DNA from: an uncultured Ilumatobacter sp.
GTDB lineage: Bacteria; Actinomycetota; Acidimicrobiia; Acidimicrobiales; Ilumatobacteraceae
Direction of reading: 5' to 3'
DNA: 6,511 nt
Assembly (NCBI GenBank): GCA_938049325.1
Contig: CALICC010000408.1
Coordinates: forward strand, 1-6,511
The first letter of the stretch is position 1, and every line of letters begins with the position of its first letter. The translations under genes and the position numbers were made by a program. Positions 1 to 6,157 of the stretch are shown one piece after another. The notes below the pieces were generated by a model. The model saw nothing but the letters and a program-made list of their open reading frames with translations. It did no database searches and was not told where the DNA came from.

Positions 1-750
1 TCGGCGACGTGCCGTGTGGTCGAGCGTGACGAGGTCGCGACCCAGCGCGTCGGTCGCAACTCCCCCAGCTTCGGTCAAGATCAGCACCGCGGCGAGGTAG
101 TCCCAGACGCCGATCTTGTCGTCGTCGAAGTCGATCGAGCCGTCGAACCCGCCGCCACCGGCCACCGATGCGATGTCGAGCGCTGTGGCACCCATCGACC
201 GATACTGAGCCGGCCGAAATGACGTCGGGGGGCGGGCGTTCACGGCAATGATCGCATCCGACAGGCGTGGCCCTTTTGCCACTCGGATCGGTGCGCCGTT
301 CTGCGTGGCGCCCTCACCGGCGATCGCGGCGAACCGCGTGCCGGTGCGCAGGTTCGAGACCATCGCAACGACAGGCACACCGTCGTCGACCAGGCACAAC
401 GCGGTCGCACACCACGGCAGACCGAGTGACGCGTTCGTCGAGCCATCGAGCGGATCGACCACGACGATCGCCGAGCTCTCGGCACGGTGATCGTCGCCCG
501 TGGCGCCGCTCTCCTCCGACAGAACGGCGAGCCCCGCACCGTGCAGCATCTCGAGGCATACGGCATCGATGTCGACGTCGATCGAGTACTGCGTGGCTCG
601 ATCTCCCGACAGCGACCAGTCGTCGTTGCGGGCCAACAGACCGGCTGTCGCGTCACAAATCGCCCCGAACAAGTGCAGTACCGCCGATCGGTCGGACGGA
701 TCGACCCAATCGGTCATGACACGATCGGATTCCGGGTTGGTTTGGTCCAC
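1..750 (-). CDS. Inositol monophosphatase family protein (3' end outside window)
   Basis: This is a Mg2+-dependent phosphatase of the inositol monophosphatase/FBPase superfamily, which hydrolyses small sugar or inositol phosphates in the cytosol. The substrate cannot be told from sequence. About 250 codons are present and the frame stays open to the window edge. Family members run about 260-270 residues, so only a short C-terminal piece is missing. Metal-binding motifs are clear, counting from the GTG at 750: LSEES (Glu79/Glu80, the usual GEE site), VVVDPLDGST (Asp99, Asp102) and VWDYLAA (Asp217), followed by the TEAGG strand. All expected acidic ligands are present, so it should be active. 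The start is uncertain. GTG at 750 sits 8 bases after a TANNNT hexamer and would be leaderless. ATG at 717 is the conservative alternative and would be 11 residues shorter. Neither has a Shine-Dalgarno. The gene diverges from an unknown gene on the plus strand. Family assignment is very sure; the start is not. Confidence 0.93.
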   Translation of the reverse strand, partial: MDQTNPESDRVMTDWVDPSDRSAVLHLFGAICDATAGLLARNDDWSLSGDRATQYSIDVDIDAVCLEMLHGAGLAVLSEESGATGDDHRAESSAIVVVDPLDGSTNASLGLPWCATALCLVDDGVPVVAMVSNLRTGTRFAAIAGEGATQNGAPIRVAKGPRLSDAIIAVNARPPTSFRPAQYRSMGATALDIASVAGGGGFDGSIDFDDDKIGVWDYLAAVLILTEAGGVATDALGRDLVTLDHTARRR

Positions 751-758
751 GCCAGGGG

Positions 759-764
759 ACGGTA
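759..764 (-). promoter_or_regulatory. Putative -10 element (TACCGT) for the phosphatase gene
   Basis: On the minus strand TACCGT fits the actinobacterial -10 pattern TANNNT. It lies exactly 8 bases upstream of the in-frame GTG at 750, the spacing expected if transcription starts at the start codon. I see no good -35 box. The hexamer shares its TA step (763-764) with the plus-strand -10 element. This is inference from spacing and pattern only. Confidence 0.4.
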
Positions 765-768
765 GTGT
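763..768 (+). promoter_or_regulatory. Putative -10 element (TAGTGT) for the unknown 189-residue gene
   Basis: TAGTGT fits TANNNT and lies exactly 8 bases upstream of ATG 777, which suggests a leaderless transcript. Only a weak -35-like TTTGG run (741-745) precedes it. A competing reading exists: AGGGGA at 754-759 could serve as a ribosome binding site for a GTG start at 765, which would place the proposed -10 across that start codon. Confidence 0.4.
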
Positions 769-776
769 CCGCTGCA

Positions 777-1346
777 ATGGCAGTGATCGACGTAGCGGGA
801 TTTGTCGCCGACGTGAAGAGTCAGGCGATCGACCACGGTTTCCATGTCCACGACGAAAGACACTTCGTCGAGACGTATTCGCTCCGACAGTTGTGGGAAG
901 TCGATCTTCACCCGGAAGAGGCATGCTCGGGCCCGATCGACCTGCACCTGTCACTCGATGTCGACCCGCGCGCCATGCTCGCCTTCGAAGACGAGGTGAT
1001 CCGGCTCGAAGAGATCGAGGATCCACCACCCACCGGCTTCACGTTCACGATGTTGTTCACGTGGACGCTTCCGCCGCTCCCGGACCCACCCGATCTGCTG
1101 GTGCTCGCGACCGACCTTGCAGGAATCGGCGGCATCGACCTACCCGTCGAAGTCTCGGCGATCGACTCGTTCCCGTCGGTCACCGACGCACCGGAGCGCA
1201 GCCTGTCGATCGTTGCCAAGATGACGGTCGATCTCGCCGACGTCTACCTCACCAACGACGATGCCATCGGCCTGGCGCTCGAGCGCTGCAAGCATGTGAG
1301 CCTGTTCCTGCTCGACCGCGCGCCCGCGTGGCTCGACGACTTCTGA
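777..1346 (+). CDS. Hypothetical protein, 189 residues
   Basis: I do not recognise this protein and assign no function. It is soluble in appearance, with no signal peptide or membrane segment. It is rich in Asp and Glu, with a charged acidic stretch around residues 70-82 (FEDEVIRLEEIED) and a proline-rich run around 98-106 (LPPLPDPPD). The middle and C-terminal parts alternate hydrophobic and charged residues, as in a compact alpha/beta fold. Codon use (strong third-position GC, in-frame GAC/GTC/CTC) matches the surrounding genes and supports real coding. ATG 777 is chosen because a TANNNT hexamer precedes it by 8 bases. GTG 765, four codons earlier, has a purine-rich AGGGGA at 754-759 and is a fair alternative. 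It diverges from the phosphatase gene and is followed 34 bases downstream by an 87-residue gene on the same strand, so the two are probably co-transcribed. Confidence 0.8.
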   Translation: MAVIDVAGFVADVKSQAIDHGFHVHDERHFVETYSLRQLWEVDLHPEEACSGPIDLHLSLDVDPRAMLAFEDEVIRLEEIEDPPPTGFTFTMLFTWTLPPLPDPPDLLVLATDLAGIGGIDLPVEVSAIDSFPSVTDAPERSLSIVAKMTVDLADVYLTNDDAIGLALERCKHVSLFLLDRAPAWLDDF

Positions 1347-1368
1347 CCCAATCCCGCTCATCCCACCT

Positions 1369-1374
1369 GGAGAG
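1369..1374 (+). promoter_or_regulatory. Ribosome binding site (GGAGAG)
   Basis: GGAGAG lies 6 bases before ATG 1381, a good match to the anti-Shine-Dalgarno. It fixes the start of the 87-residue gene. It is the clearest Shine-Dalgarno I see in the window, consistent with an internal gene of an operon needing one while first genes appear leaderless. Confidence 0.7.
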
Positions 1375-1380
1375 ACCGCA

Positions 1381-1644
1381 ATGCGCGTGCACGAACTGAT
1401 CGACATTCTCAGCGACCAGCCACCGGACTCCGAAGTCGAACTCGCCGTCATCGCCCCGGTCGATGGCGAAACCGACGACATCACCGTCGACCGCTACTTC
1501 GTCGACGGTGTGCTCCCGTGGCAGGACTCAGAAGACGACGACGGCGCTGAGATCGCCGACGGTGAGCTCACGATCTGGCTCGTCGGTGGCGAAGAGCCCG
1601 ACGTCAACGCCTTCCTCGACGCCATCGAACAACCTGACGCGTGA
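1381..1644 (+). CDS. Small acidic hypothetical protein, 87 residues
   Basis: Function unknown. The N-terminus (MRVHELIDILSDQPPDSEVE) has the look of the common small-protein opening in which a short amphipathic helix is followed by 'PPD-x-EV' and a beta strand; this is a resemblance, not a family assignment. The protein is strongly acidic, with an Asp/Glu run (DSEDDDGAE) near residues 49-57, and it ends with a short helix (VNAFLDAIEQ). There is no signal peptide, membrane segment or metal-binding cluster. A GGAGAG ribosome binding site precedes the ATG by 6 bases. It lies 34 bases after the 189-residue unknown gene on the same strand and 27 bases before a tRNA gene, so it likely ends a two-gene transcript. 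A small imperfect hairpin (GCGAG, loop GCCA, CTCGC, 1652-1665) follows the stop but has no T-run. Confidence 0.75.
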   Translation: MRVHELIDILSDQPPDSEVELAVIAPVDGETDDITVDRYFVDGVLPWQDSEDDDGAEIADGELTIWLVGGEEPDVNAFLDAIEQPDA

Positions 1645-1671
1645 TCTTCGTGCGAGGCCACTCGCGCATCC

Positions 1672-1748
1672 GGGGCGGTAGCTCAGTTGGTTAGAGCAGG
1701 CGACTCATAATCGCTCGGTCGTGGGTTCGAGCCCCGCCCGCCCCACCA
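1672..1748 (+). tRNA. tRNA with CAU anticodon, probably tRNA-Ile2, possibly elongator tRNA-Met
   Basis: A complete cloverleaf of 77 bases with CCA encoded. The acceptor stem GGGGCGG/CCGCCCC (1672-1678/1738-1744) pairs perfectly. The D stem is GCTC/GAGC and the anticodon stem GGCGA/TCGCT has one G-T pair. The loop CTCATAA gives anticodon CAT (1706-1708). The T stem GTGGG/CCCGC encloses TTCGAGC, and the discriminator is A. It is not the initiator, because base 1 pairs with base 72. The segment AGAGCAGGCGACTCATAATCG closely resembles, from memory, the E. coli minor isoleucine tRNA whose C34 is converted to lysidine by TilS so that it reads AUA. That favours Ile2 over elongator Met. Mixed evidence: of the two C-G pairs TilS uses in E. 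coli (4-69 and 5-68), only 5-68 is C-G here. I see no clear promoter just upstream. Confidence 0.95.
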
Positions 1749-1810
1749 CCTTCGACAGGCACCGGCATCGAGACACGGCCGCGTCGAACCACTCAGGACG
1801 AAAACAGCGA

Positions 1811-1836
1811 AAGCCCGCCCCGTGGAGGGCGGGCTT
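1811..1836 (-). terminator. Intrinsic terminator-like hairpin between convergent tRNAs
   Basis: A perfect 10-bp stem, AAGCCCGCCC (1811-1820) and GGGCGGGCTT (1827-1836), with a 6-base loop. On the minus strand the stem is followed by TTTCGCTGTTTT-type sequence, a moderately T-rich exit, so it best fits termination of tRNA-Asn transcription, beginning only 6 bases beyond that tRNA's 3' end. On the plus strand the exit (CTGCAG) is not T-rich, but the stem could still stop transcripts from the CAU tRNA. Confidence 0.75.
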
Positions 1837-1842
1837 CTGCAG

Positions 1843-1915
1843 CTCCGGGAGCAGGGCTCGAACCTGCGACCCATTGATTAACAGTCAATTGCTCTGCCAG
1901 CTGAGCTATCCCGGA
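1843..1915 (-). tRNA. tRNA-Asn (GUU)
   Basis: A complete 73-base cloverleaf on the minus strand: acceptor TCCGGGA/TCCCGGA, D stem GCTC/GAGC, anticodon stem ATTGA/TCAAT with loop CTGTTAA (anticodon GTT, asparagine), T stem GCAGG/CCTGC enclosing TTCGAGC, and discriminator G, as is usual for tRNA-Asn. All stems pair without mismatch. CCA is not encoded (the next bases are CT), so the tail must be added by the CCA-adding enzyme, unlike the neighbouring CAU tRNA. The gene lies 60 bases downstream of rpoD on the same strand and is followed directly by a strong hairpin terminator. Confidence 0.97.
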
Positions 1916-1928
1916 AGGTCGAAGCGTG

Positions 1929-1934
1929 AGGATA
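1929..1934 (-). promoter_or_regulatory. Candidate -10 element (TATCCT) for tRNA-Asn
   Basis: On the minus strand TATCCT fits TANNNT and ends 13 bases before the mature tRNA 5' end. GTGATG lies 16 bases further upstream as a partial -35 (3 of 6 consensus bases). The hexamer overlaps a small inverted repeat, TGAGG/CCTCA (1927-1931 and 1938-1942), which could instead act in rpoD mRNA 3'-end formation. Read-through from rpoD is an alternative source of the tRNA. Confidence 0.3.
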
Positions 1935-1975
1935 TCGCCTCAAGGCGCACCATCACACGTCGTTTCGCAACCTCG

Positions 1976-3268
1976 CTATTCGGCTTCGAGGAACTCGCGG
2001 AGGCGTTGACTCCGCTGCGGGTGACGCAACTTCGCCAGCGTCTTGGCTTCGATCTGGCGGATCCGCTCGCGGGTCACACCAAATTCCTTGCCGACCTCTT
2101 CGAGCGTCTTCGCTTGTCCTCCGTCGAGGCCGAACCGCAACCGGACGATCTCCTGCTCGCGCTCGGACAGTTCGTTGAGCACCTCGCCCACCGCATTCGA
2201 CAACATCACCTTCGTGGCCGCGTCGGCCGGACTGTCGGCAGACTCGTCTTGGATGAAGTCGCCCAGGTTCGATTCGTCTTCTTCACCAACGGGCGAGTCG
2301 AGCGACAGCGGGTCCTGCGAGATCCGCAGCAGTTCGCGCACTCGGTCGGGTTCGAGCTGCACGCGCTGCGCGAGCTCGTCGATCGTGGGCTCGCGTTCGA
2401 GTTCCTGGTGCATCGTCCGTTTGGCGCGGGTCACCCGGTTCATGTGCTCGACCATGTGCACCGGAATACGGATCGTGCGGGCCTGGTCGGCGATCGACCG
2501 GGTGATCGCCTGGCGAATCCACCACGTGGCGTACGTCGAGAACTTGAAGCCCTTGGTGTAGTCGAACTTGTCGACCGCACGCATCAAGCCGAGGTTGCCC
2601 TCCTGCACGAGATCCAGCAGCTGCATGCCCCGGCCCGAGTAGCGCTTCGCGATCGACACGACCAAACGCAGGTTGGCCTGGGTCAGCTCGGACTTCGCTC
2701 GTTCACCGCGAGTGACCGCTCGAGTGAGCATGCGACCCTCGACACCTTCGACCGGGACCCCGGCTTCGCCGGCGGCGTCGATCTTCTCGGCCGCGATCTG
2801 GCCTTCCTCGATCAGTTGAGCGAGCCGACGTTCGTCATCGATCGTGAGCAGATCGACCTGGCCGATCTCACGCAAGTACATCCGCACCGCATCGGCAGAG
2901 CCACCTTCGGCCTTCGGACCGCGTTTCTTGGTGCGACGCTGGCGCCGCCGACTCAACAACGCTTCGTCCGCGTCGTTTTCGACCACGAGTTCACGCCGCA
3001 CACCGTTCGGCGTCGCGTCGGCCATGTCGTCGTCGTGCTCGACCTTGTCGTCGATCTCGATGCCGGCGCCGGCCATCGTCGAGTGCACATCGGTGATCAC
3101 GGTTTCGGTCAACTCGACGTGTCGCAGCACATGGCTGACTTGGTCGGCGTGCACCTCGCCACTGCTCCGGCCGCGCTCGATCAATGCGTCCCATTCACCA
3201 TGGTCGATACCCACGACGGGCGCGGACACAGTGTGGTCGGCTTCGGGCGCTTCGCCGTCAGGCGTCAC
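1976..3268 (-). CDS. rpoD: RNA polymerase primary sigma factor (RpoD/SigA, sigma-70 group 1)
   Basis: This protein directs RNA polymerase to housekeeping promoters. At 430 residues it has the full group 1 layout: region 1.1 at about 24-72 (LIERGRSSGEV onward), an acidic then very basic linker (RRRQRRTKKRGPK, 107-119), region 1.2 at 124-156 (AVRMYLREIGQVDLLT), a short non-conserved spacer, and region 2 at about 194-270. Region 2 includes LVQEGNLGLMRAVDKFDY and the -10-recognition and melting helix FKFSTYATWWIRQAITR. Region 3 follows (HMVEHMNRV to about 350), with the 3.2 finger around DPLSLDSPVGEED. Region 4 ends in the -35-binding helix-turn-helix TLEEVGKEFGVTRERIRQIE (388-407). The short spacer separates it from proteobacterial RpoD. 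The GTG start lies within the last codons of dnaG, an 11-base overlap with no Shine-Dalgarno, which suggests translational coupling. Region 1.1 reads through from this frame, so the true start cannot lie much further downstream. Confidence 0.98.
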   Translation of the reverse strand: MTPDGEAPEADHTVSAPVVGIDHGEWDALIERGRSSGEVHADQVSHVLRHVELTETVITDVHSTMAGAGIEIDDKVEHDDDMADATPNGVRRELVVENDADEALLSRRRQRRTKKRGPKAEGGSADAVRMYLREIGQVDLLTIDDERRLAQLIEEGQIAAEKIDAAGEAGVPVEGVEGRMLTRAVTRGERAKSELTQANLRLVVSIAKRYSGRGMQLLDLVQEGNLGLMRAVDKFDYTKGFKFSTYATWWIRQAITRSIADQARTIRIPVHMVEHMNRVTRAKRTMHQELEREPTIDELAQRVQLEPDRVRELLRISQDPLSLDSPVGEEDESNLGDFIQDESADSPADAATKVMLSNAVGEVLNELSEREQEIVRLRFGLDGGQAKTLEEVGKEFGVTRERIRQIEAKTLAKLRHPQRSQRLREFLEAE

Positions 3269-5018
3269 CGGAGGAACGTTCTTCTGTGCGTCGATGGAGC
3301 CAACCTAGCAACGACTCAGCAGCAGCGAGGGCCCGCACCGGATCTGACTCATCGAGCGCCATCAGATCGAGCTTCGCTGCCCGGTCTTCCTCGAGCGATG
3401 CCGGGTCGATCATCGACGTTCGGTGGCGCAGTTCCCGCTTGGTTGCCGCCCCGATCAGCGACCGTGCTTCAACGGTGGCATCGAGGTCCAAGTCAGCCAG
3501 TGCCGCTCGCTCCAACACGTCACGAGCGTCGGGCGGAGCCGTGTCGAGGGCGGCGTTCAGATCGCCGCCTTCCGCCAGCGCCACGAACGCCATCCTGTTC
3601 GCGTCGTCGTCGAAGAGCGCTTCGATCAGCCACTCGGCGATCGAGTCCCACTCCTGCACGAGCAACACCAGAGCGGCGAACTCGGCGTTCTCCATCGGTG
3701 CGCTCGATCGTTTCGCCTTGACCTCGATCGATGGCCGACGGACCCCTCGCTCGGCGAGGCGTACGAGGTCGCCGATCGGGAGTCCGACCTTTGCTGCCAC
3801 CTCGCCCGCATACAGCTTGCGCACGTTGGCGTTCGGGTGCTCGTTGACCACTGCCATGGCTTCTTCAGCCATCCGCGCCTTCTGCTCGGGCGAATCGAGA
3901 CGTCGCGTGCCCAGCACCCGCTGCAACCGGAATCCGAGGAACTCGAGCGGATCATCGATCGCCGCCGCCAATGCCTCGGGGTTCGAGCGAGCGAGGTCAC
4001 CCGGGTCCTTGCCTTGCGGGAGTCGGGCAACCGACACCTCGACCTGGTGCTTCTCTTCCCACTCGTAGAACCGTTCCGCCGCGCCCTGGCCGGCGGCGTC
4101 AGCGTCGAACGACAGCACCACCCGCGTCGCGTAACGCTTCAGGAGCCGAACGTGCTCTTCGGTCAATGCGGTGCCGCACGTCGCCACAGCGCGCGGGACC
4201 CCGGCTTGGTGGAACCCGATCACGTCGGTGTATCCCTCGCACACCACGATCTGATCGACCTTGGCGGCGTTCTGCTTGGCCCAGTTCAGCCCGTACAGCG
4301 TCTTGGACTTCATGTAGATCGGCGTCTCGGAGCTGTTCTTGTACTTCGCCGGGTCGTCGGATCCCGGCAGGATCCGCCCGCCGAAAGCGAGCGCCTCGCC
4401 CGACTCGGAGAAGATCGGGAACATCACGCGCGCGCGGAACGCATCCTGCATGCGATTGCGCCGGTTCCGAAACGACAGCCCGACGTCTTGCAGCACGTCG
4501 GCGGGACGGCCAAGGTCGCGCGACAGGAGGTCCCAGTCGTCGGGCGCCCATCCCAACTTGAACTGTCGCGCGATGTCGCCGTGAAGTCCCCGCTGGCGCA
4601 GATAGTCACGGGCGGCACGTGCTCCGGGATCGTTCAACAGTCGCTCGTGGTACCACTCGACGGCGTCGTTCATGGCTTCGGTCAGATGCTTGCGACGAGC
4701 GCGCTCCTTCGACTGACCGGTCGAGGTGTAGTTCAGCGTGATTCCCGCCTTGGCGGCGAGATGTTCGATCGATCCCGGGAAGTCCGTGTGTTCGATCTCC
4801 TGGATGAACGTGAAGATGTCGCCGCCCTTGTCGCAACCGAAGCACTTGTAGCGCCCACGCTCTTCGGTCACGTTGAACGACGGCGACTTCTCGGCGTGGA
4901 ACGGACAGAGCCCCACCCAGTTGCGGCCGGTCTTCTTGAGCGAGACGTACTGCTGAATCGTGTCGACGATCGAGACGGTCGAACGAATCTTCTCGATGTC
5001 GTCGTCGGCGATCCCCAT
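3258..5018 (-). CDS. dnaG: DNA primase DnaG
   Basis: This enzyme synthesises RNA primers for replication and works with the DnaB helicase at the fork. At 586 residues it is a normal bacterial primase length. The N-terminal CHC2 zinc ribbon is intact: Cys38, His41, Cys59 and Cys62 in GLCPFHAEKSPSF and YKCFGC. The RNA-polymerase-like core contains the basic stretch FRARVMFPIF (195-204). The Toprim fold carries the catalytic acids in VVCEGYTDVIG (Glu261) and SFDADAAG (Asp305, Asp307), with KDPGD (337-341) following. The C-terminal part, about 440-575, is divergent and helical, as expected for the helicase-binding domain. The ATG at 5018 sits 8 bases after TAGTCT and has no Shine-Dalgarno, so it may be leaderless. 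The gene overlaps rpoD by 11 bases at its 3' end and follows the TerC gene after a 52-base gap. No catalytic residue is missing. Confidence 0.98.
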   Translation of the reverse strand: MGIADDDIEKIRSTVSIVDTIQQYVSLKKTGRNWVGLCPFHAEKSPSFNVTEERGRYKCFGCDKGGDIFTFIQEIEHTDFPGSIEHLAAKAGITLNYTSTGQSKERARRKHLTEAMNDAVEWYHERLLNDPGARAARDYLRQRGLHGDIARQFKLGWAPDDWDLLSRDLGRPADVLQDVGLSFRNRRNRMQDAFRARVMFPIFSESGEALAFGGRILPGSDDPAKYKNSSETPIYMKSKTLYGLNWAKQNAAKVDQIVVCEGYTDVIGFHQAGVPRAVATCGTALTEEHVRLLKRYATRVVLSFDADAAGQGAAERFYEWEEKHQVEVSVARLPQGKDPGDLARSNPEALAAAIDDPLEFLGFRLQRVLGTRRLDSPEQKARMAEEAMAVVNEHPNANVRKLYAGEVAAKVGLPIGDLVRLAERGVRRPSIEVKAKRSSAPMENAEFAALVLLVQEWDSIAEWLIEALFDDDANRMAFVALAEGGDLNAALDTAPPDARDVLERAALADLDLDATVEARSLIGAATKRELRHRTSMIDPASLEEDRAAKLDLMALDESDPVRALAAAESLLGWLHRRTEERSSGDA

Positions 5019-5026
5019 CGCTGCTC

Positions 5027-5032
5027 AGACTA
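5027..5032 (-). promoter_or_regulatory. Putative -10 element (TAGTCT) for dnaG-rpoD
   Basis: On the minus strand TAGTCT matches TANNNT and is separated from the dnaG ATG by exactly 8 bases, so transcription would begin at or next to the start codon. A GTGACG hexamer lies 19 bases upstream as a weak, over-spaced -35 candidate. A TTGACG sits only 3 bases upstream, too close to serve. The spacing is identical to that at the divergent promoter near 764. Pattern-based inference. Confidence 0.45.
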
Positions 5033-5070
5033 CGGCGTCAACCCACGCGGTCGTCACCCGGTTGCGACGT

Positions 5071-6144
5071 TCAGGTCGGGTCGGCAGTCGTGCTGTCGTC
5101 GTCGACGAAGCCGTCGTCGGAATCATCGAACGCGGCACCGGCCATCTTCGCGTCGGCCTGGTTGCGCTGGTCCTTCATCGAGAAGCCGATCGACGCGGTG
5201 AGCACGATGGCGATGACCCCCAGCGAAAGTGCCGTCGGGATGTGGTACCACTCGGCGATGATCATCTTGACGCCGACGAAGGCGAGGATGATTGCGAGGC
5301 CCTCTTGCAGATAGCTGAACTTCGAGTGCATGTCGGCGAGCAGGAAGTACAGCGCACGCAGGCCCAGGATGGCGAACGCGTTCGAAGCGAACACGATGAA
5401 CTGTTCGTTCGACACCGCCAACACCGCAGGCACCGAGTCGACCGCGAAGATCACGTCGGTGGCCTCCACCAGCATGAGCACGGCGAACAGTGGCGTGGCC
5501 AACCGCTTGCCGTTCTTCATCGTGAACAGCTTCTGGCCGTCGAACTCGTCGGTCGACGGCACGAACCGGTTGACCACCTTCAAGAACTTCGACTCGCCAG
5601 GATCGATGTGGTCGTTGTCGGTGAACGTGAGCTTGGCGGCGGTGTAGAGCAGGAACACGCCGAACACATAGAGAATCCAGTCGAAGCGTTCGATCAGCGC
5701 AACACCAGCGAAGATGAACACCGCACGCAGCGCCAATGCACCGAAGATGCCCCAGAACAGCACGCGGTGCTGGTAGCGCTGCGGTACGGCGAAGTACCCC
5801 ATGATCAGCGCCCACACGAACACGTTGTCGACGCTGAGGCTCTTCTCGATCAGATACCCGGAGATGTACTCACCCGACGCCTGCGCACCGAACCACCAGG
5901 CGACGACACCGGTGAACGCGACCCCCACCGAGATCCAGACCGCCGACTCGATCGCTGCTTCTTTCGTGGAGACTTCGTGCGCCTCCTTGTGCACGACCAG
6001 CAGGTCGATGAGGAGCATCAGCAAGATGACGCCGACAAGCGTTCCCCACTGCCATCCGGCCACATCGATGTTGGCCAAGTTCTCACTGCGCTCTGACGCA
6101 GCGAGTAGGCCGTTCAGCGACGTGGGCAGCATCATCGACACCAT
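5071..6144 (-). CDS. TerC/Alx family integral membrane protein
   Basis: A polytopic inner-membrane protein of the TerC/Alx family, whose characterised members are linked to manganese export or homeostasis, tellurite resistance and metalation of exported enzymes. At 357 residues it has about eight or nine hydrophobic segments (roughly 34-51, 66-85, 106-121, 129-150, 154-171, 217-240, 249-271, 282-298, 305-323). Family signatures are clear: SVDNVFVWALIMGYF (104-118), EATDVIFAVDSVPA (227-240) and FIVFASNAFAILGLRALYF (249-267). The intramembrane acids Asp106, Glu227, Asp230 and Asp236 are kept. A soluble loop (about 172-216) and a strongly acidic C-terminal tail (340-350) lie outside the membrane. 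ATG codons at 6144, 6135 and 6132 are all possible starts and none has a Shine-Dalgarno. Its neighbours, primase and pyruvate phosphate dikinase, give no functional hint. The substrate cannot be inferred further. Confidence 0.94.
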   Translation of the reverse strand: MVSMMLPTSLNGLLAASERSENLANIDVAGWQWGTLVGVILLMLLIDLLVVHKEAHEVSTKEAAIESAVWISVGVAFTGVVAWWFGAQASGEYISGYLIEKSLSVDNVFVWALIMGYFAVPQRYQHRVLFWGIFGALALRAVFIFAGVALIERFDWILYVFGVFLLYTAAKLTFTDNDHIDPGESKFLKVVNRFVPSTDEFDGQKLFTMKNGKRLATPLFAVLMLVEATDVIFAVDSVPAVLAVSNEQFIVFASNAFAILGLRALYFLLADMHSKFSYLQEGLAIILAFVGVKMIIAEWYHIPTALSLGVIAIVLTASIGFSMKDQRNQADAKMAGAAFDDSDDGFVDDDSTTADPT

Positions 6145-6157
6145 GTACGTATCATGC

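Noticed and set aside
240..656. Open frame of 138 codons on the minus strand within the phosphatase region
   Set aside because: Wrong frame of the phosphatase gene. The real frame, which has no stop inside the window, carries the DPLDGST and WDYLAA metal-binding motifs.
500..1399. Open frame of 299 codons on the plus strand covering both the phosphatase and the 189-residue gene
   Set aside because: It is antisense to the phosphatase and out of frame with the unknown gene, and its translation is Arg/Ser/Pro-rich. The 777-1346 frame has the codon use of the neighbours.
1652..1665. Small hairpin GCGAG-GCCA-CTCGC after the 87-residue gene as a terminator
   Set aside because: Only 5 bp with no T-rich tail. 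It may be chance, and read-through into the tRNA is equally possible.
1672..1748. Initiator tRNA-fMet
   Set aside because: Base 1 pairs with base 72 (G-C) and the anticodon stem lacks the three consecutive G-C pairs typical of initiators.
1751..1788. Inverted repeat TTCGAC (1751-1756) and GTCGAA (1783-1788) just after the CAU tRNA
   Set aside because: The arms are only 6 bp with a 26-base loop and no T-run, and TCGA-containing words are very common here, so chance is a sufficient explanation.
1721..3721. Long open frame of 666 codons on the plus strand opposite rpoD and the end of dnaG
   Set aside because: It is antisense to unmistakable rpoD and dnaG, runs through the tRNA genes and terminator, and its translation is low-complexity Arg/His/Leu-rich with no domain. 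It is a by-product of high third-position GC.
3423..5201. Open frame of 592 codons on the plus strand opposite dnaG
   Set aside because: Antisense shadow of dnaG and of the dnaG-TerC gap. The translation is Arg/Val-rich with no recognisable motif, and the true strand carries an intact zinc finger and Toprim domain.
4960..6096. Open frame of 378 codons on the plus strand opposite TerC
   Set aside because: Antisense of a clear TerC-family gene. The composition (many His, Glu, Arg, Asp) is that of reverse-complemented hydrophobic codons.
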